Part shown: positions 14,617 to 37,697 of the stretch, piece after piece
How the letters are laid out: every line of letters starts with the position of its first letter
Numbering within the stretch: position 1 is the stretch's first letter
Source: Actinophytocola glycyrrhizae
GTDB lineage: Bacteria; Actinomycetota; Actinomycetes; Mycobacteriales; Pseudonocardiaceae
Direction of reading: 5' to 3'
Assembly: GCF_042653545.1 (NCBI RefSeq)
Contig: NZ_JBHSIS010000007.1
Coordinates: 545,966-609,965 of the forward strand
DNA length: 64,000 nucleotides
Notes under the pieces: model-generated
Told to the model about the DNA's origin: nothing
Database searches by the model: none
What the model saw: the letters and a program-made list of their open reading frames with translations, nothing else
Program-made: the position numbers and the translations under genes

Positions 14617-15591
14617 ATGGGTACCGTGTCCGGGCTGGTCCGCAGTGCGTTCGGCTGGCACAGGCCGCTGATGTGGTTCGCCACGTTCGCCGCGGCGGTG
14701 ACGGTGATCGCCGCGATCGGCCTGGTGGTCGACGACCGGATGCTGGTCGGCGCGCCGATCTGGGCCAAGCCGTGCAAGTTCGCGTTCTCGTTCGGGCTGT
14801 ACGCCGCGACGTGGGCGTGGATGCACTCGCTCCAGCGACGGCACGTGCGGCTGGGCTGGCACCTCGGCACCTTCGCCGCCGTCGCGTGCGCGCTGGAAGT
14901 GGCGGTCGTGTTCCTGCAGACGATCCGCGGTCACCGCAGCCACTTCAACGTCGCCACCCCGTTCGACACCGCCATGTGGACGGTCATGGCGTCGAGCATC
15001 GCGGTGCTGTGGGTGGTGAATCTCGTCGGCACGATCCTGCTGATGCGGGAGAAGCACGTCGACCGCCCGGCGCTGCTCGCGCTGCGGCTCGGTGCGCTCA
15101 TCACGATCGCGGGGATGACCGTCGCGTTCCTGATGACGTGGGGCACCGAGGAACAACGCGCCAACCGCCCGATGAAGATCATCGGCTCGCACAGTGTCGG
15201 GGTGCACGACGGCGGGCCGAGCATGCCGGTGACCGGCTGGAGCACGACCGGCGGTGACCTGCGGGTGCCGCACTTCATCGGCGTCCACGGTCTGCAGCTC
15301 ATGCCGCTGTTCGTGGTGGCGCTCGGCTTCCTCGCCGCGGGTGCGCCCCGGCTGCGCGACGAGCTCGTGCGCGTTCGTCTCGTCTGGACGTTCGGTGGCC
15401 TGTGCACGGGCCTGCTCGCGCTGACCGCGTGGCAGGCGCTGCGGCGCCAGCCGTTGACCAGCCCGGACTTACTGACCATTGGGGTGTTCGGTGTACTGGT
15501 GGCAGGGACCATGGTCGCAGCCACGTGGGCGCTCCGCGCACGCAAGAGCGTGCCGGTGCGGCCGTCCGTTCCCGAGGAGGCCCTGGTCTGA
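14617..15591 (+). CDS. Polytopic membrane protein, unknown function
   Basis: A 324-residue protein with about eight hydrophobic segments (near residues 19-39, 53-70, 81-100, 121-143, 156-175, 220-242, 255-275, 285-306) and a soluble loop containing SHSVGVHDGGPSMP between helices 5 and 6. I do not recognise a characterised family. ATG 14617 has AGGAGG six bases upstream; an in-frame GTG at 14599 has no such site. Codon 285 is TTA (15469-15471), rare in this DNA and a possible bldA control point. The stop overlaps the next gene's start (TGATG), so the two are translated together, and both sit behind the MerR-type operator. Whether the pair serves the polyketide cluster is unknown. Confidence 0.85.
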   Translation: MGTVSGLVRSAFGWHRPLMWFATFAAAVTVIAAIGLVVDDRMLVGAPIWAKPCKFAFSFGLYAATWAWMHSLQRRHVRLGWHLGTFAAVACALEVAVVFLQTIRGHRSHFNVATPFDTAMWTVMASSIAVLWVVNLVGTILLMREKHVDRPALLALRLGALITIAGMTVAFLMTWGTEEQRANRPMKIIGSHSVGVHDGGPSMPVTGWSTTGGDLRVPHFIGVHGLQLMPLFVVALGFLAAGAPRLRDELVRVRLVWTFGGLCTGLLALTAWQALRRQPLTSPDLLTIGVFGVLVAGTMVAATWALRARKSVPVRPSVPEEALV

Positions 15592-16049
15592 TGTCCATCG
15601 CGTTCACGCTCGTCTTCGTTGCCGCCGCGCCGTTCTGGGCGATGATGATCCTCGCGCCGGCGTGGGGGTGGACCAGGCGGATCATGTCCTCGCCGTGGTC
15701 GGTCACCCCACCGCTGGTGTTCTGGTTCGTCTTCGCGCTGCCCAACCTCGCCGACCTGCTGCCCGCCGTCGCCAAGCCGACCCTCGCCGGATGGCAGGAA
15801 CTGATGGCCGACCCGGCCGCGCTGACCGCCGTGTGGGCGCAGATCATCGCCTGGGACCTGTTCATCGGCCGCTGGATGTACCAGGACAGCCGGGATCGTG
15901 GCATCCACCCGCTGGTGATGGGCCCGCTGTTGGTGCTGACCATCATGTTCTCGCCGGTCGCGGTGCCGCTGTACCTGGTCCTGCGGGGAGTGCTGGGCCG
16001 TACCGGCCAGGCCGAGGTGCTTCGCGAGCGGACCTCGGTGCCCGCCTGA
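15591..16049 (+). CDS. ABA4-like (DUF4281) membrane protein
   Basis: A 152-residue, four-helix membrane protein. The segment WDLFIGRWMYQDSRDRG followed by HPLVMGPLLVLTIMFSPV is typical of the ABA4-like family, named after a plant protein needed for neoxanthin formation; bacterial members are mostly uncharacterised. The ATG at 15591 shares its A with the preceding TGA, which fixes the start and implies coupling. Its cofactor or substrate cannot be read from the sequence. Together with the upstream membrane protein and the MerR gene it forms a compact regulon-like unit inserted between the thioesterase and the P450. Confidence 0.8.
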   Translation: MSIAFTLVFVAAAPFWAMMILAPAWGWTRRIMSSPWSVTPPLVFWFVFALPNLADLLPAVAKPTLAGWQELMADPAALTAVWAQIIAWDLFIGRWMYQDSRDRGIHPLVMGPLLVLTIMFSPVAVPLYLVLRGVLGRTGQAEVLRERTSVPA

Positions 16050-16157
16050 GGTCGCGTCCCGGGTTCTCCTGACGTTACCGGCGGAATACCCGAACCGGGC
16101 AGAGTCTGCTCATCTGGCCGCGGTTCCGCCGGTTCCGCCGGTTCCCAAGGAGAACAC
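16050..16157 (+). promoter_or_regulatory. Leader of first P450 gene with three 9-bp tandem repeats
   Basis: Three tandem copies of CGGTTCCGC (16121-16129, 16130-16138, partial 16139-16146) abut an AAGGAG ribosome site at 16147-16152, five bases before the ATG. Further upstream are GACGTTACCGG and GGAATACCC. The second loosely resembles the CGCATACCCC box seen before the MFS and PksC genes, but the spacing to a -10 does not match. Confidence 0.5.
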
Positions 16158-17372
16158 ATGACCGGGAAATGCCCGCTGCACGGACTCGAGCAGCCGCTGG
16201 ACGACGCGTACTTCACCAACCCCTACGCCACCTACGCGCGGCTCAACGAGGCCGGGCCGGTGCACCGGTTCTGTCTGCCGGACGGCATTCCGGTGTGGGC
16301 GGTGACCTCGTACGAGGAGGTCCGCGAATGGCTGAGGGACCAGCGCCTGGCGCGCCGGCGCGAGTTCGCGAACGAGGACTACACCAACGACGTGCCACCG
16401 GAGGGCGTTCCGGTCGCGCCGCTGGTGATGGAGGACCAGCCTGAGCACGGCCACACGCGCAGGCTGGTCAACTTCGCGTTCATGCCCAAGCGGGTGGCGC
16501 AGATGCGCGAGAAGATCGACGCACTCGTGGCCGGCCTGCTCGACGACCTCGCGGCGGCGGGTGCCGACGGGAAGGCCGTCGACCTGGCCGGGCTGTTCTG
16601 CGCCCCACTGCCGATCGTCATGGTCAGCGAGATGCTCGGGGTGCCCAAGGAGTCGTGGGACGACGTCCGGCGCTGGACCGACGACATCTTCGGCCGTGTC
16701 GACGAGGTGAACTACGAGGCCAAGGTCGGCTTCGCGAACCTGTTGCGCGGCCTGATCGCGGAACGCACGGAGGAGCCGAGGGACGACCTGATCTCGGTCT
16801 GGGCACAGGCGACCGACATGAACGGCGAGGTCATCCCGGCCGAGCAGGTGATGCTGCTGATCCTCAGCATCTACACCGGTGGGTTCGACAGCACGCTGGG
16901 CGCACTCGCCGCGTCGGCCATCGACCTGATGAACCACCCCGAGCACACCGCCGAGTTCGTCGCCAAACCCGACCTGGTGCCCGCGGCGGTCGAGGAGCTG
17001 TTGCGGCGCAACGGTTCCGTACACCGCGGCTTCCGCAGGTTCGCTCGGGAAGAGGTGGAGATCGCCGGGCACCGGATCGGCGCGGGCGACACCGTCATGC
17101 TCTACGTCAGCGCGGCGGACCGGGACCCCAAGCAGTTCCCGGACCCCGACGTCATGGACTTCAACCGCCCGCCACACCAGCACATCGCCTTCGGCCGCGG
17201 GCCGCACGTGTGCCCCGGCTCGGAGCTGGCGCGCATGGAGATCCGGATCGGTCTGCACGCCCTCTTCTCCCGGTTCCCCGACATCCGGCTCGCCGTGCCG
17301 GAGGAGGAACTGGAATGGCGCGAGTCGACGTTCATCCGCGTGCCCCGGTCGCTGCCGGTGTACCTGTCCTGA
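16158..17372 (+). CDS. Cytochrome P450 monooxygenase (first of a paralogous pair)
   Basis: A 404-residue soluble class I bacterial P450 that would use external ferredoxin and reductase; neither is encoded in the window. Seen: I-helix YTGGFDSTLG (the usual Thr of the acid-alcohol pair is Ser), K-helix ExxR in EELLRR, and heme-binding FGRGPHVCPGSELAR with the axial Cys near residue 352. It starts MTGKCPLHG and is clearly related over its full length to the P450 at 19672. The likely role is hydroxylation or epoxidation of the polyketide. It reads alone, with its own leader and a large terminator-rich gap after it. The oxidation site is not predictable. Confidence 0.95.
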   Translation: MTGKCPLHGLEQPLDDAYFTNPYATYARLNEAGPVHRFCLPDGIPVWAVTSYEEVREWLRDQRLARRREFANEDYTNDVPPEGVPVAPLVMEDQPEHGHTRRLVNFAFMPKRVAQMREKIDALVAGLLDDLAAAGADGKAVDLAGLFCAPLPIVMVSEMLGVPKESWDDVRRWTDDIFGRVDEVNYEAKVGFANLLRGLIAERTEEPRDDLISVWAQATDMNGEVIPAEQVMLLILSIYTGGFDSTLGALAASAIDLMNHPEHTAEFVAKPDLVPAAVEELLRRNGSVHRGFRRFAREEVEIAGHRIGAGDTVMLYVSAADRDPKQFPDPDVMDFNRPPHQHIAFGRGPHVCPGSELARMEIRIGLHALFSRFPDIRLAVPEEELEWRESTFIRVPRSLPVYLS

Positions 17373-17486
17373 TTCCTGTCTGGTGGGTTTGTGTCTCTGC
17401 GGTTGGCCTGGTGGGTTTGTCCTCGCCGGACGGGCAGGTCTCGGGGGTGGCGGGGGCATGTCGGTGGCGGTTGGGTTCGGGTCTGC

Positions 17487-17617
17487 CTGCCATCCCGTCG
17501 ACCTCCCAGGGGCTATCACACCGCGTCAAGGGGGCGGTCTGGCGTTGTGCTGGGTCGGGCTCGGGGTGCCCCCTTGACGCGGTGTGATCGGGCGTTGCCA
17601 GGTCGACGGGATGGCAG
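17487..17617. repeat. Composite palindrome: 18-bp outer and 21-bp inner perfect arms
   Basis: The outer arms CTGCCATCCCGTCGACCT (17487-17504) and its exact complement (17600-17617) enclose inner arms 17515-17535 and 17568-17588, which are perfect over 21 bases (core CACACCGCGTCAAGGGGG). The central loop is 32 bases. The arms are separated by short unequal spacers of about 10 bases, so the whole can fold as one interrupted hairpin of 131 bases. It could be a strong terminator after the P450 or a dispersed palindromic element. Confidence 0.8.
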
Positions 17618-17747
17618 GGAGCCCCTCTTGGGTGGGCTTACGCCACCATCGGGGTTGCGCGGGGTTGCTGGTCCGCTGCGCGGGCGGGTTTCCGCTTTGC
17701 GGGACCCGCTTTGCGGGGCGGGCGCTGCGAGCCCTGGTTTTGGTGCT

Positions 17748-17856
17748 GTGAAAGGCGCGTTGACGGCGTTGGCGGTGCCGTGAAAGGCGCATTGACGGCG
17801 CTGGGCGCCGTGAATGCGCCTTTCACAGCACTCGTTGTGCCGTGAACGCGCCTTTC
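17748..17856. repeat. Four-copy nested palindrome with TGAAAGGCGC core (terminator-like)
   Basis: Two direct copies of a 21-base unit (17748-17768 and 17780-17800) are followed by two inverted copies (17806-17826 and about 17836-17856). The inner pair forms a 21-bp stem with one mismatch and a 5-base CTGGG loop; the outer pair matches with two mismatches. The same TGAAAGGCGCG core makes the terminator at 37558-37612, so this is a repeat family used between genes here. Confidence 0.8.
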
Positions 17857-17955
17857 ACGGCGCTGGGCTGGGCCTGTGGGTGCGTGCCGTGCCGCACGCT
17901 GCGTGTGGGCGCGGGTTCGGTGTGTCCCGGACGACGCTTTCGGGGCGGTGGCGAG

Positions 17956-18006
17956 TTGTGAGAGTGCGGATAGGGACGTCCAGTGTCCCTATCCGCACTC
18001 TCACAA
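17956..18006. repeat. Perfect 22-bp inverted repeat, 7-base loop
   Basis: Arms 17956-17977 and 17985-18006 are exact complements (core GAGAGTGCGGATAGGGAC) around GTCCAGT. The stem would be very stable and there is no T-tract. It lies about 210 bp upstream of the MFS start, so either a transcription barrier or a dispersed palindromic repeat is possible. Confidence 0.75.
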
Positions 18007-18153
18007 CAATGGTCATGCAGCACCAAGGCCCGGGTGCGCAGCGCCCGGGGGGCGCTGCGGGGCAGCAGGCCCGCGCGGTTCGGCGGGAGCTGCCCGCGCG
18101 GCGGCCGGGCGGTTACCCGGCGGTGGTTGTGCGGTTGGCGAAGGGCGACCCGC

Positions 18154-18176
18154 CGCATACCCCCTCTCGGCATACT
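18154..18176 (+). promoter_or_regulatory. Putative promoter of the MFS-P450-ligase-PksB operon
   Basis: CGCATACCCC (18154-18163) lies seven bases before CATACT (18171-18176), a -10-like hexamer. The same ten bases with the same spacing to a -10-like TAGTCT occur before PksC. GCATAC is also directly repeated at 18155 and 18170. A transcript starting near 18183 would give a leader of about 30 bases. Confidence 0.45.
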
Positions 18177-18213
18177 GGCCCCATTGCGACCACGGCAGAC
18201 GGGTGGGAACTCC

Positions 18214-19650
18214 ATGTCCACTGAGCGTGCTCTGCCCTCCTACTGGGCAGTGGTGCTGACCGCGTCCGGCGCGAACTTCCTCGCGATGCTGGACTCCACG
18301 GTCACCATGCTCGCCATGCCCGCGTTGCAGCGGGAGTGGTCCTCGGCCTCGTTGCCGGACCTCTCCTGGGTCATGAGCGCCTACGCCGTGCTGTTCGCCG
18401 CGTTGCTCGCGCCCTGCGGGCGGATCGCGGACACGTTGGGGCGCAAGCGGATCTTCCTCGGCGGGATCGTGTTGTTCACGTTCGCGTCGTTGTTGTGCGC
18501 GTTGTCGCCGTCCCTGCCGCTCCTCGTCGCGGCCAGAGCGCTGCAGGGTGCCGGTGCCGCGGTCATGGTGCCCGCCTCGCTTTCCGTGCTGCTCATGGAC
18601 ACGTCCCCGCAGCGGCGGGTCATGTCGATCTCGTTGCTCAGTGCCGCGGGCGGGGTGGCCGCCGCGATCGGGCCGGGGCTCGGTGGGTTGCTCGTCGAGG
18701 CGTTCAGCTGGCACGCCGTGTTCCTCATCAACATCCCGGTCGGGGCCGCGTTGGTGATCGCGGGTGTCCGGGTGTTGCGGACCGCGCCGGCCACCGGCGG
18801 GCTGCCCGACCTGGCGGGCACGGTCCTGCTCGCGTGCGGGATCGGTGGGCTCACCCTCGGTGTCACCAACGGCACCACCTGGGAGTGGGGGTCGGCGCGG
18901 ACACTTGCCTGCCTTGTCGGTGGGGTGCTGTGCCTCGTGCTCGCGGTGCTGCGGTCGGTCCGGCATTCCTCGCCCGCCTTCGAGTTCTCGTTGTTCCGGG
19001 GCAACCGGATGTTCACCGCGGCCAACGTCGTCGCGCTCCTGTACGGCACCGTGATGTACGCGTGGCTGCTCGGTTCCGTGCTGTTCCTCACCGACATCTG
19101 GCGCTACAGCGAGCTGGAGGCGGGGCTCGCCCAGACCGTCGGGGCCGTGGTCGCCGCGGCAGGCGCCGTGGTGATGGGGAAGGTCATGGGCCGCTTCGGT
19201 GGGCCGCGTTTCGCAGCCGTCCTCGGAATGGCCGCGCACGCCGCCGTGCCTGCGCTGCTGCTGTTCTTCCTCACCGACCAGAGCGCGTTCCTCACGATCT
19301 GGTTGCCTGCCAGCGTGTTCGTCGGGTTCGGCATCGGCGCCACCATGATGGCCACGATGTCCGCTGCCGCGGAGTCCGCGCCCGCCACGAAGTTCGCCAG
19401 CGTCAGCGCGCTCAACAACACCGCCCGCCAGATCGGTGGTGCGCTCGGCGCCGCCGCCGTGGCCACCATCCTGCAGTCCGGCACGGACGCCGACGGGGCG
19501 CGCACCGTGTCGTCCTACCTGCACGTGTTCACGTTCTGTCTGATCCTGACAGTGATCGCCATCGTCGTCGCCGTCATCGGGCTGACGACGTCCGCTGCCA
19601 AGGGCGCCGCTCCCGCCGCGCGGCTGGAGTCCGTTCCGGTGGCGGACTGA
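18214..19650 (+). CDS. MFS drug exporter, DHA2 (EmrB/QacA-like) family
   Basis: A 478-residue 14-helix proton-driven exporter. Seen: motif D1-like NFLAMLDSTVTMLAMPAL in helix 1, motif A GRIADTLGRKRIF between helices 2 and 3, and motif C AAAIGPGLGGLL in helix 5. The open frame extends upstream to 17983 without support. ATG 18214 gives the expected short N-terminal tail before helix 1 and has GGTGGGAA upstream. It leads the operon containing P450, ligase and PksB (22-bp gap to the P450), so it is the natural candidate for exporting the product and giving self-resistance in the producer's membrane. Confidence 0.93.
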   Translation: MSTERALPSYWAVVLTASGANFLAMLDSTVTMLAMPALQREWSSASLPDLSWVMSAYAVLFAALLAPCGRIADTLGRKRIFLGGIVLFTFASLLCALSPSLPLLVAARALQGAGAAVMVPASLSVLLMDTSPQRRVMSISLLSAAGGVAAAIGPGLGGLLVEAFSWHAVFLINIPVGAALVIAGVRVLRTAPATGGLPDLAGTVLLACGIGGLTLGVTNGTTWEWGSARTLACLVGGVLCLVLAVLRSVRHSSPAFEFSLFRGNRMFTAANVVALLYGTVMYAWLLGSVLFLTDIWRYSELEAGLAQTVGAVVAAAGAVVMGKVMGRFGGPRFAAVLGMAAHAAVPALLLFFLTDQSAFLTIWLPASVFVGFGIGATMMATMSAAAESAPATKFASVSALNNTARQIGGALGAAAVATILQSGTDADGARTVSSYLHVFTFCLILTVIAIVVAVIGLTTSAAKGAAPAARLESVPVAD

Positions 19651-19671
19651 ACCAACTCGGAGGAAAGAACA

Positions 19672-20877
19672 ATGGCGGACAAGTGCCCCATGCACGGCCA
19701 CGACATGCCGTTCGACGAGGAGTACTGGCACGCACCGTTCGACAAGTACGCGAAGTTCCACGAGCAGGGGCCCGTGCACCGCGTGTGCCTGCCCGACGGC
19801 ATCCCGGTGTGGCTGGTGACCGGCTACACCGAGGTCTACGACGCGTTGCGCGACCAGCGCCTTGCCAGGCACCGCAAGTACGCGAACGACGACTACACCA
19901 ACAACCTCCCGCCGGAGGGGCTGCCGCAGTCGCGCCTGGTCATGGAGGACCCGCCGGAGCACACGAAGTCCCGGCGCCTGGTGAACTTCGGCTTCGTGCC
20001 CCGGCGGATGCGGCTGCTGAAGCCGAAGATCCACGAGCTGGTCGCCGGGCTGCTCGACGACATCGAGGCCAAGGGCTCCGGCGGCGGTGTCGTCGACCTG
20101 ATGGACACGTTCTGCGCGCCGCTGCCGATCACCGTCATCTGCGACCTCGTCGGCATGCCGGAGGAGGAGCGGGTGCACGTCCGCGAGTGGGGTGAGCTGG
20201 TCTTCTCCGGGCAGCTCGTGAACCCGCAGGGCATCGGTGCCGCGATGGCCCGCGCACTGGTCGAGCGGCGGACCAACCCCAAGGACGACCTGCTCACCAC
20301 GTGGGCCCAGGTGACCGACGACGACGGGAACCTGCTGCCGCCCGAGGACCTGTCGCACATGGCGCTGATCATGTTCGCCGCGGGCTACGACAGCACGATG
20401 GGCATGCTGTCGTGCAGCACGCTGGAGCTGATGGCGCGGCCCGACTACGCCGCGCGCCTCGCGACCGCCGACGAGGACGAGCTGCACAAGCTGATGGAAG
20501 AGATGTTCCGCATGTACAGCCCGACGCAGCGCGGGTTCCGCCGCTTCGCACGGGAGGACCTGGAGATCGGCGGGCAGAAGATCTCGGCGGGCGACACCGT
20601 GTTCCTGTCCATCGGCGCCGCCGACCGCGACCCGGACAGGTTCCCCAACGCCAACGAGCTGGACTTCGACCGGAGCGAGAACAAGCACCTGGTGTTCGGC
20701 CGCGGCCCGCACGCCTGCCCCGGCGCGGAACTGGCCCGCATCGAGAACGGCATCGCGCTCCAGGAGCTGTTCAGGCGATTCCCCGGCATGAAGCTCGCCG
20801 TGCCGGCGGAGGACATCAAGTGGCGCGAGTCCACGCTCATCCGGCTGCCGCTGACGCTGCCGGTCACCATCTCCTAG
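19672..20877 (+). CDS. Cytochrome P450 monooxygenase (second of a paralogous pair)
   Basis: A 401-residue soluble P450. Seen: I-helix FAAGYDSTMG, again with Ser for the usual Thr; K-helix EEMFR; heme loop FGRGPHACPGAELAR with the axial Cys near residue 350. It begins MADKCPMHG and shares long blocks with the first P450 (GPVHR.CLPDGIPVW, DDYTN.LPPEG, RRLVNF), so a duplication within the cluster lineage is likely. GGAGGAAAG precedes the ATG. It sits between the exporter and the ligase, so it is co-expressed with PksB. A tailoring oxidation is expected; position and order relative to the other P450 are unknown. Confidence 0.95.
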   Translation: MADKCPMHGHDMPFDEEYWHAPFDKYAKFHEQGPVHRVCLPDGIPVWLVTGYTEVYDALRDQRLARHRKYANDDYTNNLPPEGLPQSRLVMEDPPEHTKSRRLVNFGFVPRRMRLLKPKIHELVAGLLDDIEAKGSGGGVVDLMDTFCAPLPITVICDLVGMPEEERVHVREWGELVFSGQLVNPQGIGAAMARALVERRTNPKDDLLTTWAQVTDDDGNLLPPEDLSHMALIMFAAGYDSTMGMLSCSTLELMARPDYAARLATADEDELHKLMEEMFRMYSPTQRGFRRFAREDLEIGGQKISAGDTVFLSIGAADRDPDRFPNANELDFDRSENKHLVFGRGPHACPGAELARIENGIALQELFRRFPGMKLAVPAEDIKWRESTLIRLPLTLPVTIS

Positions 20878-20886
20878 GGGACTGCC

Positions 20887-22503
20887 ATGTTGAGAACCGA
20901 CCTGATCCGGCCGCTGACCGAGCTGCTGCGCGAACACGCCACCCGCTCCGGGGACAAGACGGCGTTCGCCGACCCCGGCCGGAGCGTGACGTGGGCCGAC
21001 CTGGACCGCCGCACGGCGCGGGTCGCCGGGCACCTCGCCGACATGGGTGTGCGGCAGTCCGACCGGGCGCTGCTGTTGGTGGACAACTGCGTCGAGGCGG
21101 TGGAGAGCCACCTCGCGGTGCTGCGCGCAGGCGCGATCAGCGCACCGATCCACATCGGACTCGAGGACGGCGAGCTCGCGGCGCTGCTCGCCGACAGCCG
21201 CGCCACGACCGTGTTCACCGACTCCGCGCACGCGGTCCAGGTGCACCGGATGCGGCACGACTTCCCGAACCTGACCATCGTGCTCGTCGACCGCGAGGGC
21301 GAGGAGCTGGACGACGAGCTGCCGCTGTACCCGCTGTTCTCCGAGCTGGCCGAGATCGAGCCGGAGTCCCCCGCGGAGGGCGACCTCGACCTCGACGACC
21401 TGTCGTTCCTGACCTACACGGCGGGTGTCACCGGCGCCCCGCGTGCCGTGCTGTTCAGCCAGCGCAACGTGATGTGGGCGATCGCCGCCTGCTACGCGCC
21501 GATCCTGGGGCTCGGCCCGGACGACCGGGTCGCCTGCCCGCTCCCGCTCGCGCACGGCATCACCCAGCAGGTCGCGGTGATCGGCGTGGTCGCCACCGGC
21601 GCCACCGGGTGGCTCGCCCCGACCGCGGCCGAGGACCTGTCCGACCTGATGGCGAACAAGACCGCGCTGCTGGCCGACCTCGCCGCGCAGCGGATCACGT
21701 TCGTCGCCGGTATCCCCAGCACCTACCAGGACCTGCTGTGGGCCGCCGAGAACCTCGACGTCGACCTGCCCGACCTGCGCATCGCGCTCGTCGCGGGCGC
21801 CTCCTCGGTGACCGCGCTGCGGACCCGGTTCGAGGAGCGGTTCGGCCGCGGGCTGCTCGACAGCTACATGACCACGGAGACCACCGGCCCGGTCGCGGTG
21901 ACCTGGCCGGCGGACAGCAGGGTCGACGCCGCGTGCGGGCTGCCCATCCCGGGCGTCAACGTGCGGGTCATCGACCAGCGGACCGGCAAGGACGCCGGTG
22001 TCGGGCAGGAGGGCGAGCTGTGGGTCAGCGGCCCGAACGTGACCGCGGGCGGCTACCACAACCAGGCCGCCGCGATCATCGACGGCTGGTTCCACACCGG
22101 TGACCTGGCCACCCGCGACGCGCACGGCTACCTGACGATCACCGGCCGGGTGGCCGAGCTGATCACGCGTGGCGCCGAACCGGTCAACCCGCGCGAGATC
22201 GAGCACGTGCTGCTCGGCGTCGACGGGGTCGCCGCGGCCGTGGTCGTCGGTGAGCTGGACGAGGCGCTCGGCGAGGTGCCGGTCGCCTACCTGCAGACCG
22301 GGCCGGACGGGGTCGACCCGGCCGCGGTCTTCGCGGCGTGCCGTGCGCTGTCGCCCGCGAAGACGCCGGTCAAGCTGTACCGGGTGGCCGAGCTGCCCCG
22401 GGTGCGGGCAGGCAAGCCCGCGCGGCTCGCGCTGCGGGACCTCACGGCGGAGCTGATCGCCGTGCAGTCCGTCGAGAGCGGCACCCGGACCGACCCCCGC
22501 TGA
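20887..22503 (+). CDS. Stand-alone acyl-adenylate/CoA ligase-like enzyme, paralogue of the PksA loading domain
   Basis: A 538-residue ANL-superfamily protein starting MLRTDLIRPLTELLREHA, nearly the same pattern as the PksA N-terminus (MPRTELLRPLPELLRE), and sharing the TTETxGPVA core. Motifs: P-loop YTAGVTGAPRAV (degenerate, without the usual TTGxPKG lysine), A8-like GRVAELITRGAEPVNPREIE and a C-terminal lysine in RAGKPARL (Lys510), where the adenylation lysine is expected. The expected reaction is ATP-dependent activation of a carboxylic acid to acyl-AMP, then CoA or ACP thioester. It starts 9 bp after the P450 and ends 33 bp before PksB. Because the integrated domain lacks the A10 lysine, this enzyme may supply the activated starter, although its own P-loop is unusual. 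Confidence 0.85.
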   Translation: MLRTDLIRPLTELLREHATRSGDKTAFADPGRSVTWADLDRRTARVAGHLADMGVRQSDRALLLVDNCVEAVESHLAVLRAGAISAPIHIGLEDGELAALLADSRATTVFTDSAHAVQVHRMRHDFPNLTIVLVDREGEELDDELPLYPLFSELAEIEPESPAEGDLDLDDLSFLTYTAGVTGAPRAVLFSQRNVMWAIAACYAPILGLGPDDRVACPLPLAHGITQQVAVIGVVATGATGWLAPTAAEDLSDLMANKTALLADLAAQRITFVAGIPSTYQDLLWAAENLDVDLPDLRIALVAGASSVTALRTRFEERFGRGLLDSYMTTETTGPVAVTWPADSRVDAACGLPIPGVNVRVIDQRTGKDAGVGQEGELWVSGPNVTAGGYHNQAAAIIDGWFHTGDLATRDAHGYLTITGRVAELITRGAEPVNPREIEHVLLGVDGVAAAVVVGELDEALGEVPVAYLQTGPDGVDPAAVFAACRALSPAKTPVKLYRVAELPRVRAGKPARLALRDLTAELIAVQSVESGTRTDPR

Positions 22504-22536
22504 TCCCGGCTGAGCACCCCGATCGAGGAGACCGCA

Positions 22537-37539
<15,003 letters not shown>

Positions 37540-37557
37540 GCCTCGGGGTGGCTTGAC

Positions 37558-37612
37558 TGCCCTGAAAGGCGCGTTTAGGGCGCTCCGCGCCCTAAACGCG
37601 CCTTTCAGGGCA
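37558..37612. terminator. Perfect 25-bp hairpin terminator after PksB
   Basis: Arms 37558-37582 and 37588-37612 are exact complements around CTCCG, beginning 18 bases after the PksB stop. The core CTGAAAGGCGCG belongs to the palindrome family of 17748-17856. It lies between convergent genes and can act in both directions. Confidence 0.85.
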
Positions 37613-37641
37613 TTGAGCCGGGATCCAAGCAGCAACGGGAA

Positions 37642-37672
37642 AGGCCGGCAGGCGCGAAGCGCCTGCCGGCCT
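37642..37672. terminator. 14-bp hairpin terminator for the convergent SRPBCC gene
   Basis: Arms AGGCCGGCAGGCGC (37642-37655) and its exact complement (37659-37672) with a GAA loop, 26 bases beyond the stop of the minus-strand gene. There is no T-tract, as is common in actinomycetes. Confidence 0.65.
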
Positions 37673-37697
37673 GATGTAAGGGCTGCCGGAGTCTCTG

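Larger units (their letters stand above)
17373..18213. other. Gene-free 840-bp interval rich in palindromes
   Basis: No frame here has a family-like product. Long frames on both strands look like GC-skew artefacts, being low in complexity, Arg/Pro-rich and without ribosome sites. The interval instead holds three unrelated long inverted-repeat structures (listed separately) and, at its right end, the putative promoter of the MFS operon. It separates the P450 unit from the 18.2-37.5 kb operon. Confidence 0.7.

Noticed and set aside
17487..18006. CRISPR array or tRNA/attachment site in the palindrome-rich interval
   Set aside because: There are no regularly spaced identical repeats with unique spacers and no cloverleaf or integrase; the copies are inverted, not serial.
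17391..18259. Several 60-140 codon frames in the 840-bp interval after the first P450
   Set aside because: They run through perfect palindromes, have no ribosome sites and give Arg/Pro/Ser-rich sequence without homology-like motifs; the palindromes are the better explanation.
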